Shown here: positions 11,416 to 20,481 of the stretch, one piece after another | Position numbering within the stretch: the stretch's first letter is position 1 | Layout: every line of letters starts with the position of its first letter | Assembly (NCBI RefSeq): GCF_026898135.2 | Contig: NZ_CP114035.2 | Span: 2,955,501-3,019,500, forward strand | Source: Pseudomonas fortuita | GTDB taxonomy: Bacteria > Pseudomonadota > Gammaproteobacteria > Pseudomonadales > Pseudomonadaceae | Direction: 5' to 3' | Length of the DNA stretch: 64,000 bases | The notes under the pieces: model-generated | Told to the model about the DNA's origin: nothing | The model's input: only the letters and a program-made list of their open reading frames with translations | The model's database searches: none | Program-made: the position numbers and the translations under genes

Positions 11416-12030
11416 TCAGTAGACGCTGTTGCGTTTGGCCAGGTCGACCATCTCGACCAGAGATTCGGTTTTGAGCTTTTCCATGATCCGGCCTCGGTAG
11501 GTGCTGATGGTCTTGGCACTCAGATTCATGCGGGTACCGATATTCTTGTTGTTTTCACCGCGCGCCAGGCGCCGCAGCACCTCCATTTCACGGTTCGACA
11601 GGCTGGCAAGGCGCACCGGTTCGCTTTCCAGCGAGTTGCTGTTGACCGACATTTGCGGGAAGGTCGAATAGCCTTTGACCAGCGCCTTGAGGGCGAACAG
11701 CAGTGCTTCGTGGTCTTCTTCCTTGGTGACGAAGGCGCCGATGCCGGCATCCAGGCAACGCCGTACGTACAGGTCAGTGGCTTGGCCCGTCAGCACCATG
11801 ATCTTGGGCACCGGCTCAAGGCTTTGCAGGCGTTTGATCACTTCCATGCCATCCAGACCGGGCAGGCCAATATCGAGCACGACTACATCCGGGCGCAGAT
11901 CGCGGGCTACCTGAGCCACTTCGCTGCCGTTACCCACCTCACCGACAACATGAAAGCGTTCACGCTCGAGCAGTAGGCGCAAGGACAGTCGGACAATGGG
12001 GTGGTCGTCGACGATCAGCACGGTTGTCAT
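11416..12030 (-). CDS. LuxR/FixJ-type response regulator (EvgA/BvgA-like)
   Basis: A 204-residue regulator. A receiver domain (VLIVDDHPIVR at the start, phospho-acceptor in VVVLDIGLPGLDGM near residue 54) is joined to a C-terminal LuxR-type helix-turn-helix (LSNREMEVLRRLARGENNKN, then LSAKTISTYRGRIMEKL). It is the first gene of a unit with the hybrid kinase and is its likely phosphorelay output. The start at 12030 is set by ACAGGAG eight bases upstream; a longer in-frame extension to 12114 has no ribosome binding site. The 219 bases upstream to the next gene hold no further feature that I can identify beyond the presumed promoter. Confidence 0.9.
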   Translation of the reverse strand: MTTVLIVDDHPIVRLSLRLLLERERFHVVGEVGNGSEVAQVARDLRPDVVVLDIGLPGLDGMEVIKRLQSLEPVPKIMVLTGQATDLYVRRCLDAGIGAFVTKEEDHEALLFALKALVKGYSTFPQMSVNSNSLESEPVRLASLSNREMEVLRRLARGENNKNIGTRMNLSAKTISTYRGRIMEKLKTESLVEMVDLAKRNSVY

Positions 12031-12249
12031 GTGGAAAACTCCTGTCGGGATGTGGTCCGCTTCCTGGATCACTCCGGAATACGTCTGCAAGTGGGTTAAT
12101 CGGAAGCGCTGCAAGATACGACCAATCCCGAAGTTTGGTAATGCCGAGTATAGAAGTGTTGATAATCCGCGTGCTTGTTGTGGAAAAATCCTACAAGAAG
12201 CGTGAAAGACATCACCCCGAGAAAGCGGCGATGTCTGTTTGGAAGGGCG

Positions 12250-12492
12250 TCAGGCGCAGGTGGCGTGCGCTTTGTTCACACGCTGGGTGGCGGCGGGGTT
12301 ATTGGCCAGCGCCTGACCGACACGCGTCGGCCGGGGCACTAGCTGGCCGGCGCAGTTCGGGCAGCGGCCTTGCAGGCGTGTGTCGGCGCAGGCACGGCAG
12401 AAGGTGCATTCGAAGGAGCAGATCAGCGCATCGGGGCTGTCGCCCGGCAGGTCAGTATCGCAGCACTCGCAGTTGGGGCGTAATTCCAGCAT
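12250..12492 (-). CDS. DUF1272 cysteine-rich (zinc-ribbon-like) protein
   Basis: An 80-residue protein with the cysteine pattern of DUF1272: CECC near the start, then CSFECTFCRAC and CPNC. Such spacing suggests binding of one or two zinc ions. A strong ribosome binding site (AGGAG) precedes the ATG. The gene stands alone between a two-component system and the cobalamin operon. The function of the family is not known. Confidence 0.82.
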   Translation of the reverse strand: MLELRPNCECCDTDLPGDSPDALICSFECTFCRACADTRLQGRCPNCAGQLVPRPTRVGQALANNPAATQRVNKAHATCA

Positions 12493-12558
12493 GGGCGTGA
12501 CTCCTGTTCGCAGGCGGGAACCCGGAGTCTGCTACGCGGGCGGCAATACTGGCAATGC

Positions 12559-13311
12559 TCAGTCCCCAGGGCGGTACAGGTGGGCATGCCCGGCACGGTA
12601 CAAGGCCGATTCGGCGAAGGGGGTATCCCCTAGCACATGGCCTACCAGGATCAGCGCCGTGCGGCGAAAATCTTTGGCTGCGACGCGTTCGACGATATCG
12701 CCAAGGGTGCCGCGCACCCAGTCCTGGTCCGGCCAGGTGGCACGACGTACCACCGCCACCGGGCAGTGCGCACCGTAGTGCGGCAGCAGTTCTTCGACGA
12801 TCCGCGAGAGGTGTTTGACCCCGAGGTGAATCGCCAAGGTGCTGCCGTGGCGCGCCAGGTCGCCCAGTTGCTCCCCAGGTGGCATGGGTGAACTGTCGCC
12901 ATAGCGAGTGAGTATCACCGTCTGCGCCACCTGTGGCAGGGTCAGTTCGCAGCCAAGTAGCGCCGCGCTGGCCGCCGTGGCGGTGACCCCGGGGATGATC
13001 TGGTAATCGATGCCCAGCGCCTGCAGGTGGCGGATCTGTTCACCGATGGCGCCGTACAGGCTGGGGTCGCCGCTGTGTACACGGGCCACGTCCTGGCCTT
13101 GTTCGTGCGCGCTGCGCATGGCGGCGATGATCTGTTCCAGGTGCAGCTCGGCACTGTTGATCACGATCTGGGCCTTGTGGCCTTCGAGCACGGCAGCAGG
13201 TACCAGTGAGCCGGCATAGATGATCACTGGGCACTGGCGAATCAGCCGTTGGCCTTTGACCGTGATCAGTTCAGGGTCGCCGGGGCCGGCACCGATGAAG
13301 TACACCGTCAT
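12559..13311 (-). CDS. cobM: precorrin-4 C11-methyltransferase
   Basis: A 250-residue SAM-dependent tetrapyrrole methylase that methylates C-11 of precorrin-4 in aerobic cobalamin synthesis. Family motifs include the N-terminal FIGAGPGDPELITVKG loop, the VHSGDPSLYGA loop, and PGVTATAASAA. The length matches CobM. It is the last gene of the cbtB-cbtA-cobE-cobM unit, 33 bases after cobE, with AAGGAC upstream of the start, and is therefore presumably under the cobalamin riboswitch at 14727-14920. Confidence 0.95.
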   Translation of the reverse strand: MTVYFIGAGPGDPELITVKGQRLIRQCPVIIYAGSLVPAAVLEGHKAQIVINSAELHLEQIIAAMRSAHEQGQDVARVHSGDPSLYGAIGEQIRHLQALGIDYQIIPGVTATAASAALLGCELTLPQVAQTVILTRYGDSSPMPPGEQLGDLARHGSTLAIHLGVKHLSRIVEELLPHYGAHCPVAVVRRATWPDQDWVRGTLGDIVERVAAKDFRRTALILVGHVLGDTPFAESALYRAGHAHLYRPGD

Positions 13312-13344
13312 GGAAAGTCCTTGCAGGAAAGAGGAGCGAAATGT

Positions 13345-13734
13345 TCAGCAGGCCAGGGCCAGGGTCGCCGGGCCCAGTACCTGGCGGGTCAGCAGTAACC
13401 CGGCGGTGCAGCCGGGCCGCTGGCTGGCCAACGCCAGTGCCGCGCTCTCGGCCACGCCCCAGCAGCCGCTGTGGGCATGGGCTGTGGCAGAGCGGTGGCT
13501 GAGCAGCGGCTCAAAGGCTTGCAGTTGTGCGCTATGGTACAGCACCAAGGGCAAGCCAAGGCGTTCGGCCAGTTGCTGCAAGCCGGGTTCGTCGGCCTTG
13601 AGGCTGATGCTGGCAATGCCGCGCAGGTCGGCAAGCACCAGGCCCTGGCTAGCCAAGGCTTGGTGCAGCAGGGTTTGCAATGTATCCACCGGGCAACCTC
13701 GGCGGCAGCCGAAGCCGGCGTAGAAGGCCGGCAT
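13345..13734 (-). CDS. cobE: cobalamin biosynthesis protein CobE (CbiG C-terminal-like)
   Basis: A 129-residue protein of the CobE/CbiG C-terminal family, needed in aerobic B12 synthesis though its exact reaction is not settled. The N-terminus FYAGFGCRRGCPVDTL is the family signature; later segments (LRGIASISLKADEPG, LGLPLVLYHSAQL) also fit. I chose ATG at 13734 because it overlaps the cbtA stop (TGATG), implying translational coupling. ATG at 13764 would add ten residues without a ribosome binding site. Confidence 0.88.
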   Translation of the reverse strand: MPAFYAGFGCRRGCPVDTLQTLLHQALASQGLVLADLRGIASISLKADEPGLQQLAERLGLPLVLYHSAQLQAFEPLLSHRSATAHAHSGCWGVAESAALALASQRPGCTAGLLLTRQVLGPATLALAC

Positions 13735-14420
13735 CAGGCCTGGCTGGAACGGCGGAACAGCCATGCACTGAGCAGGCCCAAGGCCACCCAGAATGCAGCG
13801 TTGGTCAGCCAGGAGGCCATCTTGAACTGAGTCTCCAGTGCTGCGGGGGCCAGGCTTTCATGCACGTCGGGCTGTGGCGCGCCGATCACATGGGGGATTA
13901 TCAACAACACGGCGCCCAGCGCCTTCAACAGCCAGTGCCGGGCGAACACCAGCAAGGCCAGGCCAAGGGCGGTGGCGCTGGCCGTGCCAATCCACCAGGC
14001 CTGGCGTTGCCCCAGGTCGGCGGCAGCGGTGCCGGGCAGTTCCGGTGGCAGCCCCAACGTTGGCGCCAGACAGAACACGGCGAAACCGGCCAGGCCCCAC
14101 AGCACACCGGTGCCGGCACGCTGCGGTTCGCGCAGGCTGTAGAGGGCGGCGAGGATCAGGGCGAAGCCGACCGCAACCACCAGGTTGCCACCGGTGGTGG
14201 ACAGCACCCGCTGCCAGCCGTCTTCCGGCGACCAGGCGTCGGCGCTGTGCTCATGGGCGGCCACTTCGCCGCCATGTTCGTGGTGTGCGGCCGGGGCCGA
14301 GGATTCGTAGGTTTCCGCCTCAAGAATCAGCGGGGCGACCCAGAAGCTTTGCAGCAGGGTCAGCAGCAGGGCCGCAAGCAGCCCACTGAAGCCCGCGGTA
14401 CGGGCAATGCGCGTGATCAT
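13734..14420 (-). CDS. cbtA: CbtA-type cobalt transporter subunit
   Basis: A 228-residue membrane protein with about five to six hydrophobic segments and His-rich loops (HHEHGGEVAAHEHSADAW), as expected for CbtA, predicted to import cobalt together with CbtB. It follows cbtB by nine bases and overlaps cobE by one base. The operon sits behind a cobalamin riboswitch, so uptake of the B12 metal and part of corrin-ring synthesis are controlled together. Confidence 0.9.
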   Translation of the reverse strand: MITRIARTAGFSGLLAALLLTLLQSFWVAPLILEAETYESSAPAAHHEHGGEVAAHEHSADAWSPEDGWQRVLSTTGGNLVVAVGFALILAALYSLREPQRAGTGVLWGLAGFAVFCLAPTLGLPPELPGTAAADLGQRQAWWIGTASATALGLALLVFARHWLLKALGAVLLIIPHVIGAPQPDVHESLAPAALETQFKMASWLTNAAFWVALGLLSAWLFRRSSQA

Positions 14421-14429
14421 CAGGCGTAC

Positions 14430-14618
14430 TCAGTGGCAGGGGAAGGCGGCGCTGTGGCGGGTGTCGTGAGCGGCGTTGTGCACGGCCTCGATGTGCGAAA
14501 AACCGGCGAAGTACACCAGGCACAGGCCCAGCAGGCTTGCGCCAACGGCAATGACGATGCGCTGGCTGAGGGTGACGGGGGTGGCAAGGCTGTGTGGCTT
14601 GGCGCTGGTGACGGGCAT
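14430..14618 (-). CDS. cbtB: CbtB-type cobalt transporter subunit
   Basis: A 62-residue protein with a single membrane helix (IVIAVGASLLGLCLVYFAG) and a C-terminal His-rich tail (HNAAHDTRHSAAFPCH), the hallmark of CbtB. It is the first gene after the cobalamin riboswitch and probably forms a complex with CbtA. The ATG at 14618 gives the normal family length; a longer open frame reaching 14693 runs toward the riboswitch and is unlikely to be translated. Confidence 0.9.
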   Translation of the reverse strand: MPVTSAKPHSLATPVTLSQRIVIAVGASLLGLCLVYFAGFSHIEAVHNAAHDTRHSAAFPCH

Positions 14619-14726
14619 GACGCGTTCCTCTGCTTTTTGTGGGCAACGGGCAAGCGCGGCATCCCTGATGCGTGGCCGCCCAGGGGAATGCAACAGCGCC
14701 CGCCCACCGCGGGGTGTTCATGAACG

Positions 14727-14920
14727 CCAGGCCGGTCTCCGGGCTTGCGAGGAGGAGCAGGGCTCCTGAAAAGCGTCACCTTCCCATGCCGGACTATAAG
14801 GCACAGTGGCACAGACGCTTCACTCGCTTACCGTTGCGGGGGCAGCACCGGGCTTGTCCGGCCCTGATGGAGGGCCTGCGACGCACCGGTTTCCCGTTTC
14901 ACCCCCTGGGGGGCACCTGA
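14727..14920 (-). promoter_or_regulatory. cobalamin (AdoCbl) riboswitch
   Basis: On the minus strand the leader contains the ordered conserved blocks of the cobalamin aptamer: AGGTGCC, then AAACGGGAAACCGGTG, the core GCTGCCCCCGCAACGGTAAG, the B12-box-like GCCACTGTG, and the closing AGCCCGGAGACCGGCC. It ends about 110 bases before cbtB and should repress cbtB-cbtA-cobE-cobM when B12 is plentiful. Together with the REP pair at 15016-15099 it accounts for most of the 511-base gap at 14619-15129. Confidence 0.95.
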
Positions 14921-15015
14921 ACGTGAGGCATAAGGAGAGCATGGGGCGGGGTTTGCGTCAATTGCCATGTGTGCGAGTGACTGCCGTGCTCAGGGTGAAA
15001 GTTTGCCCAATCATT

Positions 15016-15099
15016 GTGGGCGCGGGCTCGCCCGCGAACACCGGCAAAGCCGGTGCCATCCACCGCATCTGCCTGATTCGCGGGCTTGCCCGCTCCCAC
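15016..15099. repeat. pair of inverted REP elements
   Basis: Two REP-like units (GTGGGCGCGGGCTCGCCCGC and the inverse GCGGGCTTGCCCGCTCCCAC) face each other across about 40 bases. They lie between the TonB receptor 3' end and the riboswitch leader. Confidence 0.75.
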
Positions 15100-15129
15100 T
15101 GAGGTCCGCGCTAAACCCAAAGGATGTTT

Positions 15130-17604
15130 TCAGAAGTCATACGCCAGCTTGGTGTACCAGTACCCGCCACCTGGATGAAACGGCGGGTTGCCGTAGGCCG
15201 CCTGGTTGCCGTTGGCGTTGTACACGCCGTTCTTGTCGGGCCGTACATTGAAGATGTTGGTGCCGCCCAGGCTGACGGTCAAGCTGTCGAACAGCAGGTA
15301 CGACAGGTCCAGGTCGGTAATCCACTTGGCGCCGAAGGTGCGGTCCTGGGCCTGATTCTGCTGCCAGGTCTCGACCTTGCCGTAGCGGGTGGTCTGCAAG
15401 GTGCCGGTGAAGCTACCCAGCAACCACTGACTGCCCAGTACCCATTTGGTTTTCGGCGAGGCCGCCACCAGGTCACCTTCGCGGCCATGGCCGACCACCT
15501 CGATACCGGCTGCCGCCAGCGCTGCGGGCGTGCCCCGGCTGCCGCGCACAGTGGTCTTGTTCCAGTTGAAGCCCAAGGTCCAGCGCACATCGCCCCAGGC
15601 ACCGAATTCGCTGGTGTGGTCACCTACCAGGTCGAGGCCGCGGGTACGGGTGTCGAAGGCATTGGTGTAGTAGTTGATCCAGGTGGTGCGTGCCAGGCCC
15701 AGTGCTTGGAGCATATCGCCAATGGCACCGGCACCGTTCTGCCGGTCGTAGAGGTTTTCGGTCAACAGGATGCGGTCGTCGATGTCGATCAGGTAGGTGT
15801 CCAGGGTGACACTGGTACGGCGCGCCGGTTGCCAGGTCAGGCCCAGGCCGGCGTTGCGCGATTTCTCCGGGTCGAGCTTGTCGCCGCCGAATGCCAGCGC
15901 CGCGGCACTGCCAGGCGCCACGGTGCGGCGCAAGGCCGGCACCACATTGCCGTCAGCGTCCAGCGCGGTGCGGTTGTCGCTGACCGTATAGCCGCTCTGG
16001 GTCAGCGACGGGGCACGGAAACCGCTGCCCAAAGTGCCGCGGATTGCCACGGTTTCGCTCAGTTCATAGCGTGAATTGAGCTTGAAGCTGGCGGTGTTGC
16101 CCGAGTTGTCGTCGTAGTGCTCGACGCGCGCGGCGGTGCCCAGGTACCAGCGCGGGGTCAGGTCCAGGCCGAGGTCGATGTAGGCGGCATAGTTGTTGCG
16201 CTTCACATCGGCCTCGTCTTCCGGGCGGATGGTCAGCGCAGCCTGGGCGCCCACGGCGGTCTGGCCGTTGGCCAGCGCGTAGAGCGGGTTGGGGCGCCCG
16301 TCGGCCAGGGTGGCCGGGTAAGTGTAGGGCCCGACGCCGTAGGCGACGGGGTCGCCGGCGAAGGTCTGGAAGCGCTCCCAACGGTGTTCCAGGCCCGCCG
16401 AGACGCGGGTTGGTACGGCCAGGCCAAACACGCGATCAAAAGCGCGGGTGATGTCCAGGTTGTTTACCCACTGGTCGAACTGCAAAGTCGCCAGGTCATC
16501 GAACGAGGTTGGCGAGGCCGGGCCGTAGGTAGGGTTGATGGTGAGGTCGCTGGACTGCTGGTTCTTGTTGCGCCCGTACGTGGTGGACAGGTCCCAGTCC
16601 CAGGCACCGGCGGCACCCCGGGTGCCGAGCAGCCACTGGTAGTCGGTGTCTTTGATGTTGTTGAGCGGGAAGTACCCGTCGGGGAACAACTCGGGGATCG
16701 AGGCGTTGCTGTTGGGCAGTCGATAGTTGTTGAAGGCTTCGAGCTTGCGCTCGGCATAGGTGGCGAACGAATACAGTTTCAGGTCGTCGCTGATGGGCAG
16801 TTCGGCGTTGTAACCGAGGTTGAAGGCGCGCAGGTCGGGGTCGCCGTTCTTCACAGCGCGGTGGTCCCAGGCGGCCTGGCGGTCGTCCTCGAAGTAGGCC
16901 CGGTAACCAGGGTCGGCTTTGTCGATCCAGTTGGCGGTGCCGCGCTTGCGTGCCTCCCCCGACAGGTGCAGGAAACCGCCGTCACCCAGGCCGAAACCCT
17001 GGTCGCCAGCCAGCTTGATGGTTTCGCCCTGGCCGCTGTACAGCTGGCCATAGCTGCTTTCGTAATGGCCGCCACTGCTGGCGCTTTTGAGGATGATGTT
17101 GATCACCCCGGCTACCGCATCCGAGCCGTACTGAGCCGCCGCGCTGTCTTTGAGGACTTCGATGTGCGACACCGCGCTGACCGGGATCATGTCGATATCC
17201 ACGGCGTTGGCACCGCTGTTGTCCGTCGAGCCGCTGGCCGGCACGGCGCTGTTGTGGCGGCGTTTGCCATTGACCAGTACCAAGGTGTAGGCCGGGCCCA
17301 GGCCGCGGTTGCTCAGCGGCCGCACGCCAGACTGGAAACCGGCGATGTTGGTGCCGAAGTTGAACGAGGGCAGCAGTTTGGAAATGGCCTCGGACAGCTC
17401 GGCGCGGCCGGTGCGCAGCAACTGTTCGTTGCTGATCACGTCGATGGGGGCCGGGCTGTCGGCGACGGTGCGCTGGTTGCCACGCATGCCAGTGGAGATC
17501 ACCGTGACAGTGTCCAGGCGTTGGTCTTCGGTGGTTGCAGCAGCGTCGGCGAACGGGGTGAGCAGGCAGGCCAGGGGCAGGGCGAAAAGCGGTGTTCTAG
17601 ACAT
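15130..17604 (-). CDS. TonB-dependent outer-membrane receptor
   Basis: An 824-residue receptor. A signal peptide (to about residue 21, FADAAA) is followed by a TonB-box-like stretch (LDTVTVIS), a plug domain (about 45-170; GPAYTLVLVNGKRRH, IEVLKDSAAAQYGSDAVAGV) and a C-terminal beta-barrel ending in the typical aromatic residue (KLAYDF). It imports a substrate across the outer membrane with TonB energy. It lies downstream of two flavin monooxygenases on the same strand, so an organosulfur ligand is more likely than iron or B12. It is not downstream of the cobalamin riboswitch. ATG at 17604 fits the GAGG ribosome binding site better than the adjacent ATG at 17607. Confidence 0.88.
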   Translation of the reverse strand: MSRTPLFALPLACLLTPFADAAATTEDQRLDTVTVISTGMRGNQRTVADSPAPIDVISNEQLLRTGRAELSEAISKLLPSFNFGTNIAGFQSGVRPLSNRGLGPAYTLVLVNGKRRHNSAVPASGSTDNSGANAVDIDMIPVSAVSHIEVLKDSAAAQYGSDAVAGVINIILKSASSGGHYESSYGQLYSGQGETIKLAGDQGFGLGDGGFLHLSGEARKRGTANWIDKADPGYRAYFEDDRQAAWDHRAVKNGDPDLRAFNLGYNAELPISDDLKLYSFATYAERKLEAFNNYRLPNSNASIPELFPDGYFPLNNIKDTDYQWLLGTRGAAGAWDWDLSTTYGRNKNQQSSDLTINPTYGPASPTSFDDLATLQFDQWVNNLDITRAFDRVFGLAVPTRVSAGLEHRWERFQTFAGDPVAYGVGPYTYPATLADGRPNPLYALANGQTAVGAQAALTIRPEDEADVKRNNYAAYIDLGLDLTPRWYLGTAARVEHYDDNSGNTASFKLNSRYELSETVAIRGTLGSGFRAPSLTQSGYTVSDNRTALDADGNVVPALRRTVAPGSAAALAFGGDKLDPEKSRNAGLGLTWQPARRTSVTLDTYLIDIDDRILLTENLYDRQNGAGAIGDMLQALGLARTTWINYYTNAFDTRTRGLDLVGDHTSEFGAWGDVRWTLGFNWNKTTVRGSRGTPAALAAAGIEVVGHGREGDLVAASPKTKWVLGSQWLLGSFTGTLQTTRYGKVETWQQNQAQDRTFGAKWITDLDLSYLLFDSLTVSLGGTNIFNVRPDKNGVYNANGNQAAYGNPPFHPGGGYWYTKLAYDF

Positions 17605-17692
17605 CATGTCCTCGGAATACGGTGGAGCACGCAGGCGAATAGGCGCCAGGCCCTGACAGGGCTGGCGTAAGGTGTTTGGGAAGTGTTTTCCT

Positions 17693-17735
17693 GCACCGGC
17701 CTCTTCGCGTCGAACCGCCGCGAAGAGGCCGGTGC
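17693..17735. repeat. perfect 17-bp inverted repeat (REP-like hairpin)
   Basis: Arms GCACCGGCCTCTTCGCG (17693-17709) and its exact complement (17719-17735) flank a 9-base loop. The GGCCTCTTCGCG core is the P. putida REP core. It lies just after the stop of the SsuD-like gene and may end or attenuate transcription before the TonB receptor gene. No T-run follows it. A second, smaller hairpin (17644-17666) lies between it and the receptor start. Confidence 0.75.
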
Positions 17736-17748
17736 TGCGAGTCGAGAT

Positions 17749-18849
17749 CTAGGCTGTGCGCGCGGTGCGCCCAGCCTCACGTTGTTCAACCAGCGCACGA
17801 ATCCGCGGGATCAGGTCCTGGCCGTATTCCACCGCATCGCGCAGCTGGTCAAAGCCGCGGAACAGGAAGGTAGTCACCCCCAGTTCGTAGTAGGCCAACG
17901 CCGCCTCGGCCACCTGGTCCGCAGTCCCTACCAGCGAAGTGGAATTACCTGCACCGCCGCCCAACGCAGCAATCTCGGTCCACAGCCGGGTGTCATGCAC
18001 CTTGCGCTGGCTGGCCAGCTGCACCAGGCGTTCGGAGCCGGCGTTGCTCTTGCCGAAGTTTTTCTCGCGGCGATTGCCCTGGCGGATACCGATGCGCGCT
18101 TGGGCATCGGCCAGAATACGTTCGGCGCGGGCCCAGGCTTCTGCCTCGGTACCGCCCAGAATCGGTCGCAACGACAGGCTGAAGCGGATGTGCTTCTCGC
18201 GCCCGTAGCGGGCGGCGGCCTTGCGCACCTTGGCGATGCGCTCGCGCACCTGCTCCAGCGGTTCGCCCCACATCATGTAGACGTCGGCGTGCTTGGCGGC
18301 CACTTCGACCGCGGCGTCTGACGCACCGGAGAAGTAGATGGGCAAATGCTGCACCGGTTTGACCAAGGTCAGGTTGTCTTCAACGCGGTAGTGAGTGCCC
18401 TGGTGGTCGAAAGGCTCCTGGCGGGTCCAGGTGTCGCGCAGTACCTGCAGGTATTCATCCGTGCGGGCATAACGGGCATCCTTGTCGAGGAAGTCGCCAT
18501 CGCGCTGCAGGTCGCCGCTGTCGCCCCCGGTGATGACATTGATCGAAGCTCGGCCACGGCTCAGCTGGTCGAGGGTGGCGAACTGGCGGGCAGCGAAGGT
18601 TGGCGCCTGGAAGCCCGGGCGGTGGGCGACCAGCAGGCCGATGCGCTCGGTCAGTGCTGCCACGTAGCTGGCCAGGATCATAGAGTCCGGCGCACTGGTG
18701 TTGACCGCCAGCAATGCCTTGTCGAAGCCGCCATATTCCTGGGCCTGGGAGAAGGCCTTGATGAACGCCAGATCAACCAGCGGGCCACGGGGTGCTTGGG
18801 ATTCGCTGCTTTCCTGCGGGCCGATGAGGCCGATGAACTCGAGGCTCAT
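17749..18849 (-). CDS. LLM-class flavin-dependent monooxygenase, SsuD/alkanesulfonate type
   Basis: A 366-residue bacterial-luciferase-fold enzyme that would use reduced FMN and oxygen, most likely to cleave a C-S bond in a sulfonate. Recognisable stretches are the N-terminal FIGLIGPQESSE, LASYVAALTERIGLLVAHRPG, ATLDQLSRGRASINVITGG and the C-terminal LVGTADQVAEAALAYYELG. The length fits SsuD relatives. It is 27 bases downstream of another LLM monooxygenase and has AAGGAG upstream. No dedicated flavin reductase is visible in the window, so reduced FMN must come from elsewhere. The substrate is not known. Confidence 0.88.
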   Translation of the reverse strand: MSLEFIGLIGPQESSESQAPRGPLVDLAFIKAFSQAQEYGGFDKALLAVNTSAPDSMILASYVAALTERIGLLVAHRPGFQAPTFAARQFATLDQLSRGRASINVITGGDSGDLQRDGDFLDKDARYARTDEYLQVLRDTWTRQEPFDHQGTHYRVEDNLTLVKPVQHLPIYFSGASDAAVEVAAKHADVYMMWGEPLEQVRERIAKVRKAAARYGREKHIRFSLSLRPILGGTEAEAWARAERILADAQARIGIRQGNRREKNFGKSNAGSERLVQLASQRKVHDTRLWTEIAALGGGAGNSTSLVGTADQVAEAALAYYELGVTTFLFRGFDQLRDAVEYGQDLIPRIRALVEQREAGRTARTA

Positions 18850-18876
18850 GAAACAAAACTCCTTGTCTGGGGGGGC

Positions 18877-20211
18877 TCAGGCAAGCGCTGCCTGGTTGCG
18901 GCGCAGGGTGTTGCGGTTTTCTGGCACGTCGAGGCCAAAATGGCTGCGCAGGGTTGTATCGCTGTACTCACGGCGAACCAGGCCACGGGCTTGCAGCAGC
19001 GGCACCACGTGTTCGGTGAAGTACTGCAGGCCGTCAGGTAGCAATGAGTTGATGATGAAGCCGTCGGCAGCCCCGTTTTCAAACCAGTGCTGCAAGGCAT
19101 CGGCAACCTGCTCCGGGGTGCCGACGAAGTCCCTGCGCGGGCGCGAAAAGCGCAGTGCCAGTTCGCGCAGGCTCAGGCTTTCATCCCGGGCCAGCTGCTT
19201 GAGCTGGTCCGAGGTGCCTTTGTGGCTGTCGTTGCCCAGGGTGCCGAGATCGGGGAAGGGCGCATCCAGATCATGTTGGCTGAAGTCGTAGTCGTTGAAG
19301 GGGCGGCCCAGGGCAACCAGGGCATCTTCGATGCTCACCAGGTCGACGGCCTGCTGGTAGCGCTGCTCGACCTCCTCGACATTGCGGCCGACGATGGGGC
19401 GGATGCCGGGCAGGATGAACAGTGCGTCCGGGGCGCGGCCATGGCGTGCGGCTCGCTGTTTGAGGTCCTGGTAATAGGCGTGGGCGTCGTCGAACGATTC
19501 CGGGCTGACAAAGATGGCGTCGGCGTTCTGCGCCGCGAAGTTGCGGCCGTCTTCCGATACGCCTGCCTGGAAGATCAGCGGCTGGCCCTGGGGCGAGCGC
19601 TGGATGTTCAACGGGCCTTTGACCTTGAAGAACTCACCTTGGTGGCCAAGGGTGTGCAACTTGGCCGGGTCGAAGAACTGGCCGCTGTGCTTGTTGCGGG
19701 TAAAGGCGTCGTCTTCCCATGAGTCCCACAGCCCCTTGACCACATCCACATGCTCACGTGCAATCCGGTAACGCACGGCATGCGGCGGGTGTTCAGCCTT
19801 GCCGAAGTTGTCAGCGGTGCCGGAAAGCCAGGAGGTCACCACGTTCCAGCCTGCGCGCCCGCCGCTGATCAGGTCCAGCGAAGCGAATTGGCGAGCTACC
19901 TGGAACGGCTCGGTGTAGCTGACCGTGACCGTGGCCACCAGGCCGATGTGCTCGGTCACCGCCGCCAGTGCCGAAAGGATGGTCAGCGGCTCGAAACGGT
20001 TGAGGTAGTGCGGGCTGGAGCGGGCGTGAATGTGCAGGCTGTCGGCGATGAAGGCGAAGTCGAACTTTGCCGCCTCGGCCAGCTTTGCCTGCTGTTTGTA
20101 GAAGCCGAAATTGACGCTGGCATCGGCCAGCGCCTGTGGGTGGCGCCATTCGCCCCAGCCGTGGCCGACGCCATGGATCATGGCGCCCAGGCGGATTTGT
20201 CGTTTGCTCAT
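18877..20211 (-). CDS. LLM-class monooxygenase, NtaA/SnaA/DszA type
   Basis: A 444-residue flavin-dependent monooxygenase of the nitrilotriacetate/DszA family. Typical segments are [57 protein letters not shown] and [10 protein letters not shown]. DszA-like members open sulfones, others oxidise amines; beside an SsuD-type enzyme the sulfur role is favoured. It is a paralogue of the protein at 33523-34857. The start is uncertain: ATG at 20211 gives the conserved N-terminus directly, while ATG at 20256 also has an AGGTG site and would add 15 residues. The 31-bp element at 20405-20435 lies upstream of this unit. Confidence 0.87.
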   Translation of the reverse strand: MSKRQIRLGAMIHGVGHGWGEWRHPQALADASVNFGFYKQQAKLAEAAKFDFAFIADSLHIHARSSPHYLNRFEPLTILSALAAVTEHIGLVATVTVSYTEPFQVARQFASLDLISGGRAGWNVVTSWLSGTADNFGKAEHPPHAVRYRIAREHVDVVKGLWDSWEDDAFTRNKHSGQFFDPAKLHTLGHQGEFFKVKGPLNIQRSPQGQPLIFQAGVSEDGRNFAAQNADAIFVSPESFDDAHAYYQDLKQRAARHGRAPDALFILPGIRPIVGRNVEEVEQRYQQAVDLVSIEDALVALGRPFNDYDFSQHDLDAPFPDLGTLGNDSHKGTSDQLKQLARDESLSLRELALRFSRPRRDFVGTPEQVADALQHWFENGAADGFIINSLLPDGLQYFTEHVVPLLQARGLVRREYSDTTLRSHFGLDVPENRNTLRRNQAALA

Positions 20212-20404
20212 CGGAGTACCTGTGGGTTGTGTTGCAAATGGAATGGGGACAGTCATGCGTCACCTGGCCCGTGGGCGAAGATGAAGCAGGGGTGCGGGTG
20301 AGAGAGGTGGCATGCGTGCAAGGCTCCTGGGGTGGTCGTGGTGGACGGCCTCCGCCAGGAAAGGGGTCGGTCTGGAGTGACCTTAGCGGGTGTGGGGCGG
20401 GGTT

Positions 20405-20435
20405 GTGAAAGGCTTTGTTGTTCTATGCTAATTAT
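20405..20435 (-). promoter_or_regulatory. 31-bp element shared with the start of the neighbouring operon
   Basis: These 31 bases match 28713-28743 at 27 positions, including an unbroken 16-base block ending CTATGCTAATTAT. Both copies lie in an A/T-rich stretch upstream of a leftward sulfur-type operon. On the minus strand the block reads ATAATTAGCATAGAA, which could hold a -10 region or a regulator site. The remaining bases of the 285-base gap (20257-20541) show only the terminator at 20482-20545. Confidence 0.65.
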
Positions 20436-20481
20436 GAAAAACAAAAATAACAGCAGTGTTTAATGATGCTTAATACGCATT

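Noticed and set aside
14430..14693. Longer CbtB start at 14693
   Set aside because: It would run back toward the riboswitch leader and exceed the usual 60-residue CbtB; ATG at 14618 gives the family length.
15130..17604. Reading the TonB receptor as BtuB because a cobalamin riboswitch is close
   Set aside because: The riboswitch is downstream of the receptor on the same strand and points to cbtB. The receptor's sequence is larger than BtuB and it follows the monooxygenase genes.
16117..17670. Long open frame antisense to the TonB receptor
   Set aside because: High G+C third-position bias creates long opposite-strand frames. The encoded sequence is low-complexity Gly/Val/Ala with no family features, while the minus-strand frame is a full receptor.
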